Shown in pieces: positions 12,923 to 13,649 of a stretch of 13,649 nt of DNA; position 1 is the stretch's first letter, and every line of letters starts with the position of its first letter. This DNA is from an uncultured Chlorobiales bacterium. GTDB lineage: Bacteria > Bacteroidota > Chlorobiia > Chlorobiales > Chlorobiaceae. The DNA lies in the NCBI GenBank assembly GCA_903901395.1, contig CAIUQW010000205.1:1-13649 (forward strand), given 5' to 3'. The translations under genes and the position numbers were made by a program. The notes beneath the pieces are model-generated. The model had not been told where the DNA came from. It did not search any database and was given only the letters and a program-made list of their open reading frames with translations.

Positions 12923-13649
12923 ATGGATGGTGCTAACGATAGCGCTGTGAAAGGGTCGTGCCAGTGCGGCGGCGGGTGCGGTTCGTCGAGCGATGGTAAA
13001 TTCCTGAACGCGACGCCGATGCTCGATCAGCTCGAAAGCGGGCCGTGGCCAAGCTTCGTGTCGGGCTTCAAGGAGCTTGCGGAGCGGACGAAAAAACCGA
13101 TGCTGCGCGGCGTGCTCGACCAGCTCGAATATTCCTACAAGACGAAGATGGGCTACTGGAAAGGTGGTCTCGTCACGGTTGACGGCTACGGCGCGGGCAT
13201 CATCACGCGCTACTCGATGATCAAGGACAAATTTCCCGAAGCGGCGGAGTTCCACACGATGCGTATTCAGCCCGCTCCGGGCCTGCATTACAACTCGTCG
13301 ATGCTGCGCGAACTGTGCGACATCTGGGAAAAATACGGCAGCGGTATTATTACACTGCACGGCCAGACGGGCGACATCATGCTCCAGGGCATCGAGCAGG
13401 ACAAGGTTCAGGAGTGTTTCGACGAGCTGAACCAGAAAGGTTGGGATCTTGGCGGCGCGGGCGCAGGCATGAGAACCGGCGTATCGTGCATCGGCCAGGG
13501 TCGTTGCGAGAACGCCTGCTACGACAACCTCAAGCTGCACCTCGACGCGCTCAAGCACTTCTCCCCGCAGGTTCACCGCCCCGAATGGAACTACAAGCTG
13601 AAATTCAAATTCTCCGGCTGCCCGAACGACTGCACCAACGCGATCATGC
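12923..13649 (+). CDS. dsrA: Dissimilatory sulfite reductase alpha subunit, 3' end beyond the window
   Basis: The ATG at 12923 follows AAAGGAGG (12911-12918). The first 242 codons are present, more than half of a typical DsrA of about 400 residues. After a short leader with a cysteine/glycine cluster (CQCGGGCG, residues 13-20), the N-terminal sulfite reductase half follows (PMLRGVLDQLEYSYKTK, then VDGYGAGIITRYS and MRIQPAPGLHYNS). The iron-sulfur/siroheme motifs are both visible: CIGQGRCENAC (Cys189, 195, 199) and SGCPNDC (Cys233, 237). DsrA pairs with DsrB and, in sulfur oxidisers, runs in reverse, oxidising DsrC-bound sulfur to sulfite in the cytoplasm. The direction is inferred from tusA and the general sulfur-oxidiser context. 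The frame is intact to the window edge. dsrB should follow. Confidence 0.97.
   Translation, partial: MDGANDSAVKGSCQCGGGCGSSSDGKFLNATPMLDQLESGPWPSFVSGFKELAERTKKPMLRGVLDQLEYSYKTKMGYWKGGLVTVDGYGAGIITRYSMIKDKFPEAAEFHTMRIQPAPGLHYNSSMLRELCDIWEKYGSGIITLHGQTGDIMLQGIEQDKVQECFDELNQKGWDLGGAGAGMRTGVSCIGQGRCENACYDNLKLHLDALKHFSPQVHRPEWNYKLKFKFSGCPNDCTNAIM

Overview
The window looks like part of the chromosome of a green sulfur bacterium (Chlorobiaceae, Chlorobaculum-like). The right end holds the start of a reverse-type dissimilatory sulfite reductase (dsr) cluster: tusA, dsrC and the first 242 codons of dsrA. Just upstream lie a single-domain rhodanese and a YeiH-type putative sulfate/sulfite exporter. 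This matches sulfur oxidation in a phototroph. The species assignment is inference from gene content only.

Layout. (1) Positions 1-341, minus strand: 5' part of a small DUF3892-like gene running off the left edge. (2) 342-887: no convincing gene, one strong palindrome. (3) 888-1226: a self-contained 112-residue beta-rich protein gene with its own rho-independent terminator. (4) 1435-4493: a large DUF4062/NB-ARC/TPR STAND ATPase followed by a four-helix membrane protein. (5) 4654-9048: a three-gene cluster of a two-helix membrane protein, a one-helix protein resembling effector-associated constant components, and a 1230-residue CHAT-protease/NB-ARC/TPR STAND protein. (6) 9049-9622: a scar-like stretch with remnants of minus-strand coding sequence. 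(7) 9623-13649: the sulfur region (rhodanese, exporter, tusA, dsrC, dsrA), each gene with a good ribosome binding site.

How they may work together. Parts 4 and 5 are two tandem STAND conflict systems. Each has a sensor tail (TPR), an NTPase switch (NB-ARC), an N-terminal signalling or effector domain (DUF4062 or CHAT protease) and small membrane partners. They are candidate anti-phage or programmed-death systems parked beside the dsr genes. In the sulfur region, rhodanese and TusA can pass sulfane sulfur toward DsrC, DsrAB oxidises it to sulfite, and the YeiH protein may export sulfoxy anions.

The best regulatory clue is an 18-base motif, 15 of 18 positions identical, about 126-129 bases upstream of both the exporter and dsrC, overlapping a -10-like hexamer in each case. 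All assignments come from reading the sequence; no searches were run.
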